Of a DNA stretch of 5,591 nt, positions 1 through 5,571 are shown piece by piece. A program made the translations under genes and the position numbers. Numbering within the stretch: the first letter of the stretch is position 1; each line of letters begins with the position of its first letter. The notes beneath the pieces were generated by a model. It saw nothing but the letters and a program-made list of their open reading frames with translations, was not told the origin of the DNA and did not search any database. Origin of the DNA: Desulfobacteraceae bacterium (lineage in GTDB: Bacteria > Desulfobacterota > DSM-4660 > Desulfatiglandales > Desulfatiglandaceae); NCBI GenBank assembly GCA_013203065.1, contig JABMQV010000014.1, positions 1-5,591 of the forward strand. Direction: 5' to 3'.

Positions 1-141
1 ATTCCAACGGGAACGTAACATTATCCTCAGGTCATGAAAACACTTGTTACAATCTTTCCAATGACGGATTTCCGGGGTTTGCCTCTTTTTCCAATCTTCA
101 CTAATGTGGGTATCCATAGATAGAATTTCTGAATCCGCCAT
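1..141 (-). CDS. Possible divergent hypothetical protein, N-terminal part only (runs off left edge)
   Basis: Reading the minus strand, an ATG at 141-139 opens a frame of 47 codons with no stop before the window edge. The frame is also open for 25 codons upstream of this ATG (stop at 219-217), but no other start codon is seen there. The predicted N-terminus begins MADSEILSMDTHISEDWKK and contains a CNKC pair (residues 31-34) followed by FH, close to a HWKD stretch, so a small metal-binding site is conceivable. There is no signal peptide or membrane segment in the visible part. The ribosome binding site is weak: only an A-rich AAGAAAAAA precedes the ATG. Methionine 9 is an alternative start but has no better site. 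I do not recognise the family. An open frame of this length can occur by chance in AT-rich DNA, so the call is tentative. If real, it is transcribed away from rpsB and shares the intergenic region with it. Confidence 0.4.
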   Translation of the reverse strand, partial: MADSEILSMDTHISEDWKKRQTPEIRHWKDCNKCFHDLRIMLRSRWN

Positions 142-275
142 TTTTTTCTTGCAAAGGAAAACGAATAGTGTTAAAAAATTTGATTCAAAATTTTTCCAAT
201 AGGAAGCTCTCGGATTTTATCGATTTTGTCTGCCGCTCTTTTCTAGAAGAACTTTGGGCGCGACGCAAATCGGTT
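142..275. other. AT-rich intergenic stretch upstream of the rpsB promoter region
   Basis: Together with the promoter region and leader that follow, this forms a gene-free interval of about 300 bases before rpsB. It has several A/T runs (around 141-148 and 172-197) that could act as UP-element-like DNA for rpsB or as the promoter region of the possible divergent gene. I see no tRNA, repeat array or convincing terminator in it. Confidence 0.5.
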
Positions 276-322
276 TTGACAAAATATATCAGGTTGGCCC
301 GGTAATCTCAAGTTTTTATTAG
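276..322 (+). promoter_or_regulatory. Candidate promoter region for the rpsB operon
   Basis: A perfect -35 hexamer TTGACA lies at 276-281 in an AT-flanked setting. Its best -10 partner, GGTAAT at 301-306, is poor (no T or A at the first two positions, 19-base spacer). A second, overlapping candidate is TTGGCC (294-299) with a 17-base spacer to TATTAG (317-322), matching four of six bases in each box. Either would start transcription between about 313 and 330, just upstream of the leader hairpins, which is where a promoter for this operon is expected. Neither is strong by sequence alone. Confidence 0.35.
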
Positions 323-336
323 GGTCAGATCACACA

Positions 337-388
337 TCCGGAATCTTGCCCGGTGCCTTGCTGATCGTAAGGTGCGAGTCACTCCGGA
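337..388 (+). promoter_or_regulatory. Leader hairpin 1 upstream of rpsB, possible S2 autoregulatory element
   Basis: The future mRNA can fold into a long imperfect hairpin. TCCGGA (337-342) pairs with TCCGGA (383-388). After a small internal loop, CTTGC (345-349) pairs with GCGAG (374-378) with one G-U pair. GTGCCTT (353-359) pairs with AAGGTGC (369-375) around a 9-base loop; the last two pairs of this helix compete with the CTTGC helix. Leaders of rpsB are known autoregulatory targets of S2 in E. coli (the t44/rpsB leader), where S2 represses rpsB and tsf. That this element does the same here is inference from position and structure; I cannot match it to a described leader family. Confidence 0.55.
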
Positions 389-408
389 CCTAGGAAAAAC
401 CGTGGCAA

Positions 409-428
409 AGAGATCACCAAGGATCTCT
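409..428 (+). promoter_or_regulatory. Leader hairpin 2 directly upstream of the rpsB ribosome binding site
   Basis: AGAGATC (409-415) and GATCTCT (422-428) form a perfect 7-bp stem with a 6-base loop (ACCAAG). It ends four bases before the Shine-Dalgarno sequence AAGGAGG (433-439). A stem this close to the ribosome binding site could tune initiation or position a repressor. It is followed by six As rather than Ts, so it is not an intrinsic terminator on this strand. Confidence 0.55.
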
Positions 429-432
429 AAAA

Positions 433-439
433 AAGGAGG
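433..439 (+). promoter_or_regulatory. Strong ribosome binding site of rpsB
   Basis: AAGGAGG lies five bases before the ATG at 445. This favours that start over the in-frame ATG at 460 (Met6), which has no comparable site. Confidence 0.85.
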
Positions 440-444
440 ATTGG

Positions 445-1320
445 ATGGCAATAATTAATATGAAACAGCTTTTGGAGTCCGGTGTACACTTTGGCCACCA
501 GACAAGACGCTGGAACCCCAAGATGAAATCTTATATATTTGGGGCTCGCAACGGGATTCACATCATAGATCTTCAAAAGACTGTAAGGCTATTTAAGTTG
601 GCCTATGATTTCGTTGCAAAAATTGTCTCCGAGGGGTATCCGGTTGTTTTTGTAGGGACCAAGAAACAGGCCCGTGACTCTGTTATCGAAGAAAGCGAGC
701 GGTGCGGCATGTTTAATGTGGTGAACCGTTGGCTCGGGGGAACCCTCACCAATTTCCAGACGATCCGAAAGAGTATCGCTCGTCTGAAGGATTTGGAGGC
801 AATGAAGGAGGACGGTTCCATCAATCGGTATAAGAAAAAGGAAATTCTGAAGATGGAGAAGGAACTGTTCAAGCTGAACAGAAATCTCGGGGGCATCAAG
901 AATATGGATGAACTGCCCGGGGCCGTCTTTGTCGTTGACCCTAAGCGGGAAAAAATCGCAGTCAGAGAGGCCAGAAAGCTGGGGATTCCGGTAATCGCCA
1001 TTGCTGATTCCAATTGCGATCCCGATGACATAGACTTTATTATTCCCGGTAATGATGATGCCATACGAGCCATAAGGCTGATCTGTTCAAAGATAGCCGA
1101 TGCATGCGTGGAAGGTCACGATATTGCAGAAGAGCGATTGAGGGCAGAGGCCGAATTAATCAGGGAGCAAGAGGCAGCAGAAGAAGCTGAAACGCCAGAA
1201 GCGGTTGCACCTCAGGAGGATGATCAGGGAGGCCCGGAGATTATCATTCTTCCACGAAAGGAAGGACCGGAGGTAACAGGTGAGGCTGGGTCGGAAGAAT
1301 CACGAATTGATACCGCTTAA
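445..1320 (+). CDS. rpsB: 30S ribosomal protein S2
   Basis: Structural protein of the small ribosomal subunit that binds 16S rRNA late in assembly, at the junction of head and body, near S1. The N-terminal S2 signature is plain ([19 protein letters not shown], residues 9-27). It is followed by VGTKKQARD (70-78), [16 protein letters not shown] (95-110), [13 protein letters not shown] (147-159) and the second signature around [19 protein letters not shown] (158-176). The conserved core ends near residue 225. A further 65 residues form an acidic, Glu/Ala/Pro-rich tail that looks disordered, making the protein (291 aa) longer than the usual 240-260. The start has a strong Shine-Dalgarno site five bases upstream. 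It is the first gene of the operon, behind a structured leader, and is followed 50 bases later by tsf, the almost universal partner. Autogenous control by S2 binding to the leader is plausible but unproven here. Confidence 0.99.
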   Translation: MAIINMKQLLESGVHFGHQTRRWNPKMKSYIFGARNGIHIIDLQKTVRLFKLAYDFVAKIVSEGYPVVFVGTKKQARDSVIEESERCGMFNVVNRWLGGTLTNFQTIRKSIARLKDLEAMKEDGSINRYKKKEILKMEKELFKLNRNLGGIKNMDELPGAVFVVDPKREKIAVREARKLGIPVIAIADSNCDPDDIDFIIPGNDDAIRAIRLICSKIADACVEGHDIAEERLRAEAELIREQEAAEEAETPEAVAPQEDDQGGPEIIILPRKEGPEVTGEAGSEESRIDTA

Positions 1321-1355
1321 GGATCGAATGTAGGGCTTATCACGAAAAGAATGAT

Positions 1356-1362
1356 GGAGGGG
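1356..1362 (+). promoter_or_regulatory. Ribosome binding site that fixes the TTG start of tsf
   Basis: GGAGGGG lies eight bases before TTG at 1371. The nearby ATGs at 1351 and 1354 are out of frame with EF-Ts and meet a stop at 1372-1374, so they cannot start tsf. The predicted N-terminus from the TTG matches the normal EF-Ts beginning. Confidence 0.8.
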
Positions 1363-1370
1363 AATAGACT

Positions 1371-1967
1371 TTGACAGTTTCAACTTCACTAATAAAAGAG
1401 CTGAGAGAAAAAACAGGTGTCGGCATAATGGACTGCAAGACAGCCCTTAAAGAATGTAATGGAGACATCGACGGGGCGATTGATTATTTGAGAAAAAAGG
1501 GGATCGCCACTGCCAAAAAGCGGGGGGGGCGCGCCACTTCTCAGGGGCAGGTTCAATCCTACATCCATGCCGGCGGAAAGATAGGGGTCTTAGTGGAGGC
1601 AAACTGTGAAACCGATTTCACGGGGAAGACCGAAGACTTCACGACCTTTGTAAAAGATATAGCCATTCAGATTGCAGCTACCAATCCGTATGCCATTGAC
1701 CGTGAAAGGGTGCCTGATGATATCCTCGAAAAAGAGAAGGAGATCTACGCCACCCAGGCGAGGGAATCGGGTAAGCCGGAGAAGGTGATCGAAAGAATTG
1801 TTGAAGGAAAGCTTAAGAAATTTTTCTCAGAGGCCTGTCTCTTGGAGCAACCATTTGTCAAGAATCCCGACATAACGGTCCAGGATTTATTAAACGATAT
1901 GATCGCCAAGACCGGAGAGAATATCGTGATCAGGCGGTTTGTGAGATTTCAACTGGGTGAGTCATGA
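1371..1967 (+). CDS. tsf: Elongation factor Ts, short form, TTG start
   Basis: Guanine nucleotide exchange factor for EF-Tu in the cytoplasm: it releases GDP so that EF-Tu can reload GTP and aminoacyl-tRNA. The N-terminal UBA-like domain spans about residues 4-43 and carries [16 protein letters not shown] (11-26), the family's first signature. The core contains [12 protein letters not shown] (72-83). Asp82 and Phe83 correspond to the TDF residues that disturb the Mg2+ site of EF-Tu. The C-terminal module ends with [18 protein letters not shown]. At 198 aa this is the short class, like the Thermus protein and unlike the roughly 280-aa E. coli form. The segment after TDF reads TGKTEDF, whereas most homologues have VA(R/K)N or a close variant. 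The gene starts with TTG behind a good Shine-Dalgarno site. Its stop overlaps the frr start (ATGA), so the two are probably translationally coupled. pyrH, usually the next gene, is absent. Confidence 0.98.
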   Translation: MTVSTSLIKELREKTGVGIMDCKTALKECNGDIDGAIDYLRKKGIATAKKRGGRATSQGQVQSYIHAGGKIGVLVEANCETDFTGKTEDFTTFVKDIAIQIAATNPYAIDRERVPDDILEKEKEIYATQARESGKPEKVIERIVEGKLKKFFSEACLLEQPFVKNPDITVQDLLNDMIAKTGENIVIRRFVRFQLGES

Positions 1968-2521
1968 AAGATGAAATAATTGCCGAACTTCGTGAGAAGA
2001 TGACAAAGACGGGAGAGGCATTGAAGCGGGATTTCAATAAGATCAGGACCGGTCGGGCCTCCACCGCATTGCTGGATGACATAAGGGTCGACTGCTACGA
2101 GACCCAGATGCCGATTGAACAGGTTGCCTCCATCGCTGTACCCGAAAGTCGCCTCATCACCATCCAGCCCTGGGATCAGTCAATCATTGGGGAGATAGAA
2201 AAGAGTATCCTCAAGTCTGAACTGGGTCTGACTCCCATGAACGACGGAAAGATAATTAGGATACCCATTCCGCCTTTGACAGAAGAAAGGCGTAAGGAAT
2301 TGGCGAAACTGGCGAGAAAAATGGCTGAGGAATGCAAAATTTCGATTCGCAACCACAGGCGAGATGCCAATGAAATGTTTAAGGAACTGAACAAAGAAAA
2401 GGAAATATCAGAGGATGAATTTCATAAGTCCCAGGACGAGGTGCAAAAAATAACCGATGAATTTATCAAAAAGACAGATGAGATCACTGCCGAAAAGGAA
2501 AAAGAAATCTTGGAATTCTGA
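1964..2521 (+). CDS. frr: Ribosome recycling factor (RRF)
   Basis: With EF-G, RRF splits post-termination ribosomes into subunits and frees mRNA and tRNA. The length (185 aa) is exactly typical. Domain I helices carry [11 protein letters not shown] (residues 24-34) near the N-terminus and [19 protein letters not shown] (101-119). They continue into RNHRRDANE (129-137), which contains the functionally critical Arg equivalent to E. coli Arg132. The beta-rich domain II lies between about residues 31 and 104. The C-terminal helix is long and highly charged (residues 138-185). The start overlaps the tsf stop by four bases, with GGGTGA (1955-1960) as a ribosome binding site inside the tsf end, pointing to coupled translation. 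In most proteobacteria pyrH directly precedes frr; here it does not. A 135-base gap follows before uppS. Confidence 0.99.
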   Translation: MKDEIIAELREKMTKTGEALKRDFNKIRTGRASTALLDDIRVDCYETQMPIEQVASIAVPESRLITIQPWDQSIIGEIEKSILKSELGLTPMNDGKIIRIPIPPLTEERRKELAKLARKMAEECKISIRNHRRDANEMFKELNKEKEISEDEFHKSQDEVQKITDEFIKKTDEITAEKEKEILEF

Positions 2522-2656
2522 TCCTCAGCGTCTCATCCCCTCAGCCTTTTCAACTCCTCTAAGCCCCTATTAAGCCCCCTGACCTTGACAAACCGCAATC
2601 GGGGAATCGCCAAAACTCCTGACCCGGTAAACTGCAAAAATGAAAAGTGAACCAAA
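2522..2656 (+). other. Pyrimidine-rich frr-uppS intergenic gap with short direct repeats
   Basis: This gap is longer than most others in the cluster. It contains two copies of CCTCAGC (2523-2529 and 2539-2545) and two of TAAGCCCC (2560-2567 and 2571-2578), and most of 2531-2580 is C/T-rich on the + strand. A perfect -35 hexamer TTGACA lies at 2585-2590, but no -10 box stands at a suitable distance, so an internal promoter is only a possibility. I see no stem followed by a T-run, so no intrinsic terminator. No protein of recognisable type is encoded on either strand. Confidence 0.5.
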
Positions 2657-3382
2657 ATGATTACCATAGACTCCAATAAGTTGCCAGAGCACGTGGCCAT
2701 CATCATGGACGGCAACGGCCGGTGGGCCAAGAAGAGATCCATAAATCGCGTCCGCGGGCACCAGCAAGGGGCTGAAACAGTCAGAAAAATTGTGAGAACC
2801 AGCCGTGAGATGGGCCTGCAGTGGCTTACCCTTTACGCCTTTTCAGAGGAAAACTGGAAGAGGCCCCAAAGAGAAATTGGGGCCCTTATGAAGCTCCTAA
2901 AACGTTTTCTCAAGGGAGAGCTGGAGGAGATGCAAGAGAACGGGATAAGGCTTCAAAGCATTGGTAGAATAGAAAAACTCCCGGAAGATACCCGTAAAGT
3001 TCTCCTTGATGTCATGGATCAGACTGCTTCCAATAAAGACATGGTCCTGACACTGGCCCTCAGCTACGGGGGCAGGCAGGAGATCCTGGATGCAACCCGG
3101 AAGATAGGTGCTGAAATAGAAAAAGGGAAGATCAGTGCTGATGAGATTTCGGAACAATTGATTTCAAATTCGCTTTATTCGGCAGAGATGCCCGACCCTG
3201 AGTTACTCATTAGGACCAGCGGTGAATACCGGGTTAGTAATTTTCTCCTATGGCAAATAGCCTACACCGAGATCTATATTACCCCGACCCTGTGGCCGGA
3301 CTTCAGCAAAGACGAATATCTTGAGGCGATACAGAACTTTCAAGAGAGGGAAAGGAGATTCGGAGGCACGAAGGCGGAATAA
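2657..3382 (+). CDS. uppS: Undecaprenyl diphosphate synthase (cis-prenyltransferase)
   Basis: Condenses farnesyl diphosphate with eight isopentenyl diphosphates in cis to give undecaprenyl diphosphate, the lipid carrier for peptidoglycan and surface polysaccharides; cytosolic, acting at the membrane face. The catalytic motif IIMDGNGRWA (residues 15-24) includes Asp18, which binds Mg2+ and substrate diphosphate. Further family motifs are YAFSEENWKRP (60-70), LTLALSYGGRQEI (131-143), and the C-terminal PDPELLIRTSGEYRVSNFLL (179-198) with Arg186 and Arg192 for IPP binding, then WPDF (213-216). Length (241 aa) is normal. The ATG at 2657 is the only upstream option because an in-frame TGA lies at 2648-2650. 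The ribosome binding site is weak (AAGTGA). A six-codon ORF (2640-2660) ends on the start codon. It is followed 25 bases later by cdsA. Confidence 0.98.
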   Translation: MITIDSNKLPEHVAIIMDGNGRWAKKRSINRVRGHQQGAETVRKIVRTSREMGLQWLTLYAFSEENWKRPQREIGALMKLLKRFLKGELEEMQENGIRLQSIGRIEKLPEDTRKVLLDVMDQTASNKDMVLTLALSYGGRQEILDATRKIGAEIEKGKISADEISEQLISNSLYSAEMPDPELLIRTSGEYRVSNFLLWQIAYTEIYITPTLWPDFSKDEYLEAIQNFQERERRFGGTKAE

Positions 3383-3407
3383 AGAGAGTACTTTTCAAGG
3401 AAGATAG

Positions 3408-4211
3408 ATGCATTTAAAGCGATGGCTTACGGCCATAGTTCTCATACCAATTCTGATACTTGTCATAGGCCCGGGGCCGAGATGGATATTTTATATCTTA
3501 CTCTGCGTTGTATCCCTGGCTGGCCTGGCAGAGTTCTATCGGATAAGCGGTGCTCATCTTCCAAGGTTTGTGAGGTGGTCCTGCCATTTTCTTACATTGC
3601 TATTGTTCCTTGCCATCTACTTGCGGCAGATCTTACTTGCACCCGTAATTATTGTGTTGTGGGCGCTGGTTCCCATGACTTACTTCATGCTAGCCCACCC
3701 ATCACCCGACCGGGAATTGTCATCAGATATTAGCAAGGCGGTCTTGGGACCCGTTTATGTGGTACTCCCCCTTGCCCTCCTGGAATTGATAGATATACTA
3801 CCCAACGGCAACCTCTGGATCTTCTTCCTCCTTTCTGTCATTATCGCCAGTGATACCTTTGCATTTTACGCTGGAAGACTTCTCGGAAGGCATAAACTCC
3901 ATGAGGCTATCAGCCCCGGAAAGACATGGGAAGGTGCCATAGGAGGGGTCATTGGAAGCCTGTTAGCCGCGATCCTTTTCCTGAAGATAGTACCTATCCA
4001 CCCGTTGAATATGGGGATACTGCTCCTTGCCTTTGCCCTCTCAGTTTCCGGCCAGGCGGGCGATCTGGTGGAATCCATGTTAAAAAGGTGCCAGGGGGTA
4101 AAGGATTCAGGTCGTATCCTTCCCGGGCATGGCGGGATTCTGGACAGAATCGATGGCGTTATCTTTGCCATCCCCGTACTGTATCTGTATATATCTCTCT
4201 GGGTGATATGA
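3408..4211 (+). CDS. cdsA: Phosphatidate cytidylyltransferase (CDP-diacylglycerol synthase)
   Basis: Integral inner-membrane enzyme that joins CTP and phosphatidic acid to give CDP-diacylglycerol, the precursor of phosphatidylethanolamine, phosphatidylglycerol and cardiolipin. Hydrophobic segments fill most of the protein, roughly at residues 7-23, 26-43, 59-95 (probably two), 112-131, 136-156, 178-196, 200-215 and 251-267. The family signature is complete at residues 223-249: it starts SMLKR, has Lys232-Asp233, then PGHGG (239-243), and ends DRID (246-249). Upstream, SDTFAFYAGRLLGRH (148-162), SPGKTWEG (169-176) and GDLVES (218-223) are also typical. The size (267 aa) is normal. The ribosome binding site AAGGAAG (3397-3403) lies four bases before the ATG. 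It sits between uppS and dxr, as in many proteobacteria, and is separated from dxr by only 15 bases. Confidence 0.97.
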   Translation: MHLKRWLTAIVLIPILILVIGPGPRWIFYILLCVVSLAGLAEFYRISGAHLPRFVRWSCHFLTLLLFLAIYLRQILLAPVIIVLWALVPMTYFMLAHPSPDRELSSDISKAVLGPVYVVLPLALLELIDILPNGNLWIFFLLSVIIASDTFAFYAGRLLGRHKLHEAISPGKTWEGAIGGVIGSLLAAILFLKIVPIHPLNMGILLLAFALSVSGQAGDLVESMLKRCQGVKDSGRILPGHGGILDRIDGVIFAIPVLYLYISLWVI

Positions 4212-4226
4212 GATAAATGAGGGGAA

Positions 4227-5390
4227 ATGAAAAAAATAACCCTATTGGGTTCTACCGGCTCCATCGGAGTTAATGCCCTAAAAGTGATTCAGGACAACCC
4301 TGAGAAGTACAAGGTAGTGGCCTTGGCGGCCGGTAGAAACCTTGACCTTCTTGCAGAACAGATTGAAGGTTTCCGGCCTATTGCTGTCGCAGTCTTGGAA
4401 GAAAGCCTTGGTTCAAGACTGAAGGATCGTATCGGTAGCACTGCGGCGACGGAGGTACTTTCCGGGGTCGAAGGGTTCATACACCTTGCCACCCTGGATG
4501 AGGTTGACACTGTTATCTCGGCCATGACCGGCGCAGCCGGCCTGCTACCTACGTATGAGGCGATCAGGGCGGGGAAAAACATCGCGCTGGCTAACAAGGA
4601 AACCATGGTAATGGCCGGCCATCTGGTGATGACGGAGGTGGAGAGAAATCGGGTATCGTTAACCCCCATTGACAGTGAACACAGCGCCATACTCCAATCT
4701 TTACAGGGTCACACCAAAGAGGATATGAGACGTGTAATCCTGACCGCATCCGGGGGGCCTTTCAGGGACATGCCTATGGAACGGATGAGGACCATCACCC
4801 CGGCCCAGGCCCTGGACCATCCCAACTGGAATATGGGACCCAAGATCAGTATCGATTCAGCGACCATGATGAATAAGGGACTCGAAACCATCGAAGCCAA
4901 ATGGCTTTTTGATTTGGACATGGATCAGATTGGCATTCTCATACACCCCCAGAGTATTGTCCATTCCATGGTTGAATATAAGGACGGGTCTATCATCGCC
5001 CAATTGGGAATCCCTGACATGATGATTCCCATATCCTATGCCCTCTCGTTTCCCCATCATTTGGAGAACAGGCTTTCCACCCTCCAGTTGGAGCAAGTCG
5101 GGATGTTAAATTTTGAAAAACCGGATATGAAGAGGTTCCCATGCCTTGAACTGGCGCTTAGGGCAGCGGAAATCGGTGGGAGCATGCCAGCGGTCCTAAA
5201 CGGGGCAAACGAGATCGCAGTTGATTCCTTCTTGCAGGGAAAAATGGGGTTTCTAGATATCCCCAAACTAATTGAGAAGAGTATGGCGGCGCACCGATCC
5301 TACCCTATTGAGAGTATCGAGATGGTTATGGAGGCAGACAGCTGGGCCCGCAAGACGGCTCTGGAACTATTGAAGAAGGGGATCAAATGA
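4227..5390 (+). CDS. dxr: 1-deoxy-D-xylulose 5-phosphate reductoisomerase
   Basis: Second enzyme of the MEP isoprenoid pathway: rearranges and reduces DXP to 2-C-methyl-D-erythritol 4-phosphate using NADPH and a divalent metal; cytosolic; target of fosmidomycin. The NADPH-binding loop GSTGSIG (residues 8-14) opens the Rossmann domain, followed by LANKE (121-125). The metal site appears as PIDSEHSA (147-154; Asp149, Glu151) and Glu220 in MMNKGLETIEAKW (214-226). Substrate contacts lie in ASGGPFRD (174-181) and HPNWNMG (198-204), and the mobile-loop region precedes IHPQSIVHSMVEY. All catalytic residues are present and the length (387 aa) is normal. GAGGGG (4219-4224) is unusually close to the ATG, but the N-terminus matches the family exactly. 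Its product feeds the C5 units used by UppS encoded two genes upstream. A 181-base gap follows. Confidence 0.99.
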   Translation: MKKITLLGSTGSIGVNALKVIQDNPEKYKVVALAAGRNLDLLAEQIEGFRPIAVAVLEESLGSRLKDRIGSTAATEVLSGVEGFIHLATLDEVDTVISAMTGAAGLLPTYEAIRAGKNIALANKETMVMAGHLVMTEVERNRVSLTPIDSEHSAILQSLQGHTKEDMRRVILTASGGPFRDMPMERMRTITPAQALDHPNWNMGPKISIDSATMMNKGLETIEAKWLFDLDMDQIGILIHPQSIVHSMVEYKDGSIIAQLGIPDMMIPISYALSFPHHLENRLSTLQLEQVGMLNFEKPDMKRFPCLELALRAAEIGGSMPAVLNGANEIAVDSFLQGKMGFLDIPKLIEKSMAAHRSYPIESIEMVMEADSWARKTALELLKKGIK

Positions 5391-5571
5391 GAGATTCCCT
5401 GGAATGTGCTTGAAAATCTGGATACCTCCTGCATGTACAAGGTACTTGACACTCGCAGGTGCAAAATTCTTTCATTTTGATCAACAGATTTATTGAAATG
5501 TTTTCCTTATTCACCCAAAACCCGCGGTTATGACGGGTATTTGTTAAGCAAAAAGAGGTTCGGAGCGACCT
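5391..5571 (+). promoter_or_regulatory. dxr-downstream intergenic gap with hairpin and possible internal promoter
   Basis: An imperfect hairpin spans 5428-5459. CCTGC (5428-5432) pairs with GCAGG (5455-5459), and inside it TGT-A-CAAG (5434-5441) pairs with CTTGACA (5445-5451) around a GTA loop. No T-run follows, so it is not a standard terminator. Overlapping its 3' arm is a perfect -35 hexamer TTGACA (5446-5451), whose best -10 partner is TTTCAT (5470-5475) at 18 bases, lacking the key second-position A. A smaller stem ACCCG/CGGGT (5520-5524 with 5534-5538) is followed by ATTTGTT. The gap may give the next gene its own expression, but nothing here is strong. Confidence 0.3.

Noticed and set aside
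3..104. 33-codon + strand frame open to the left edge, ending TAA at 102-104
   Set aside because: Length is within chance expectation, the translation shows no family features, and it overlaps the somewhat better minus-strand frame.
603..1073. 156-codon open frame on the minus strand opposite rpsB
   Set aside because: It lies wholly antisense to the conserved S2 core, has no recognisable domain, and its Ser/Phe/Arg-rich composition is what the reverse of a real gene gives.
2585..2613. Internal promoter for uppS based on TTGACA at 2585
   Set aside because: No acceptable -10 box at 15-19 bases; the hexamer alone is not enough to list a promoter.
2533..2767. Two minus-strand frames of 65-69 codons across the frr-uppS gap
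   Set aside because: Both reach into the conserved uppS N-terminus on the opposite strand and show no known domain.
3422..3733. 103-codon + strand frame inside cdsA in another reading frame
   Set aside because: The overlapping cdsA frame has full family motifs and membrane segments; this one is a frame shadow.
3866..4264. 132-codon minus-strand frame opposite cdsA and the dxr start
   Set aside because: Antisense to conserved catalytic parts of cdsA; no family features.
5520..5545. Intrinsic terminator before the last gene (ACCCG/CGGGT stem followed by ATTTGTT)
   Set aside because: The stem is only five pairs with a nine-base loop and the following T-run is interrupted.
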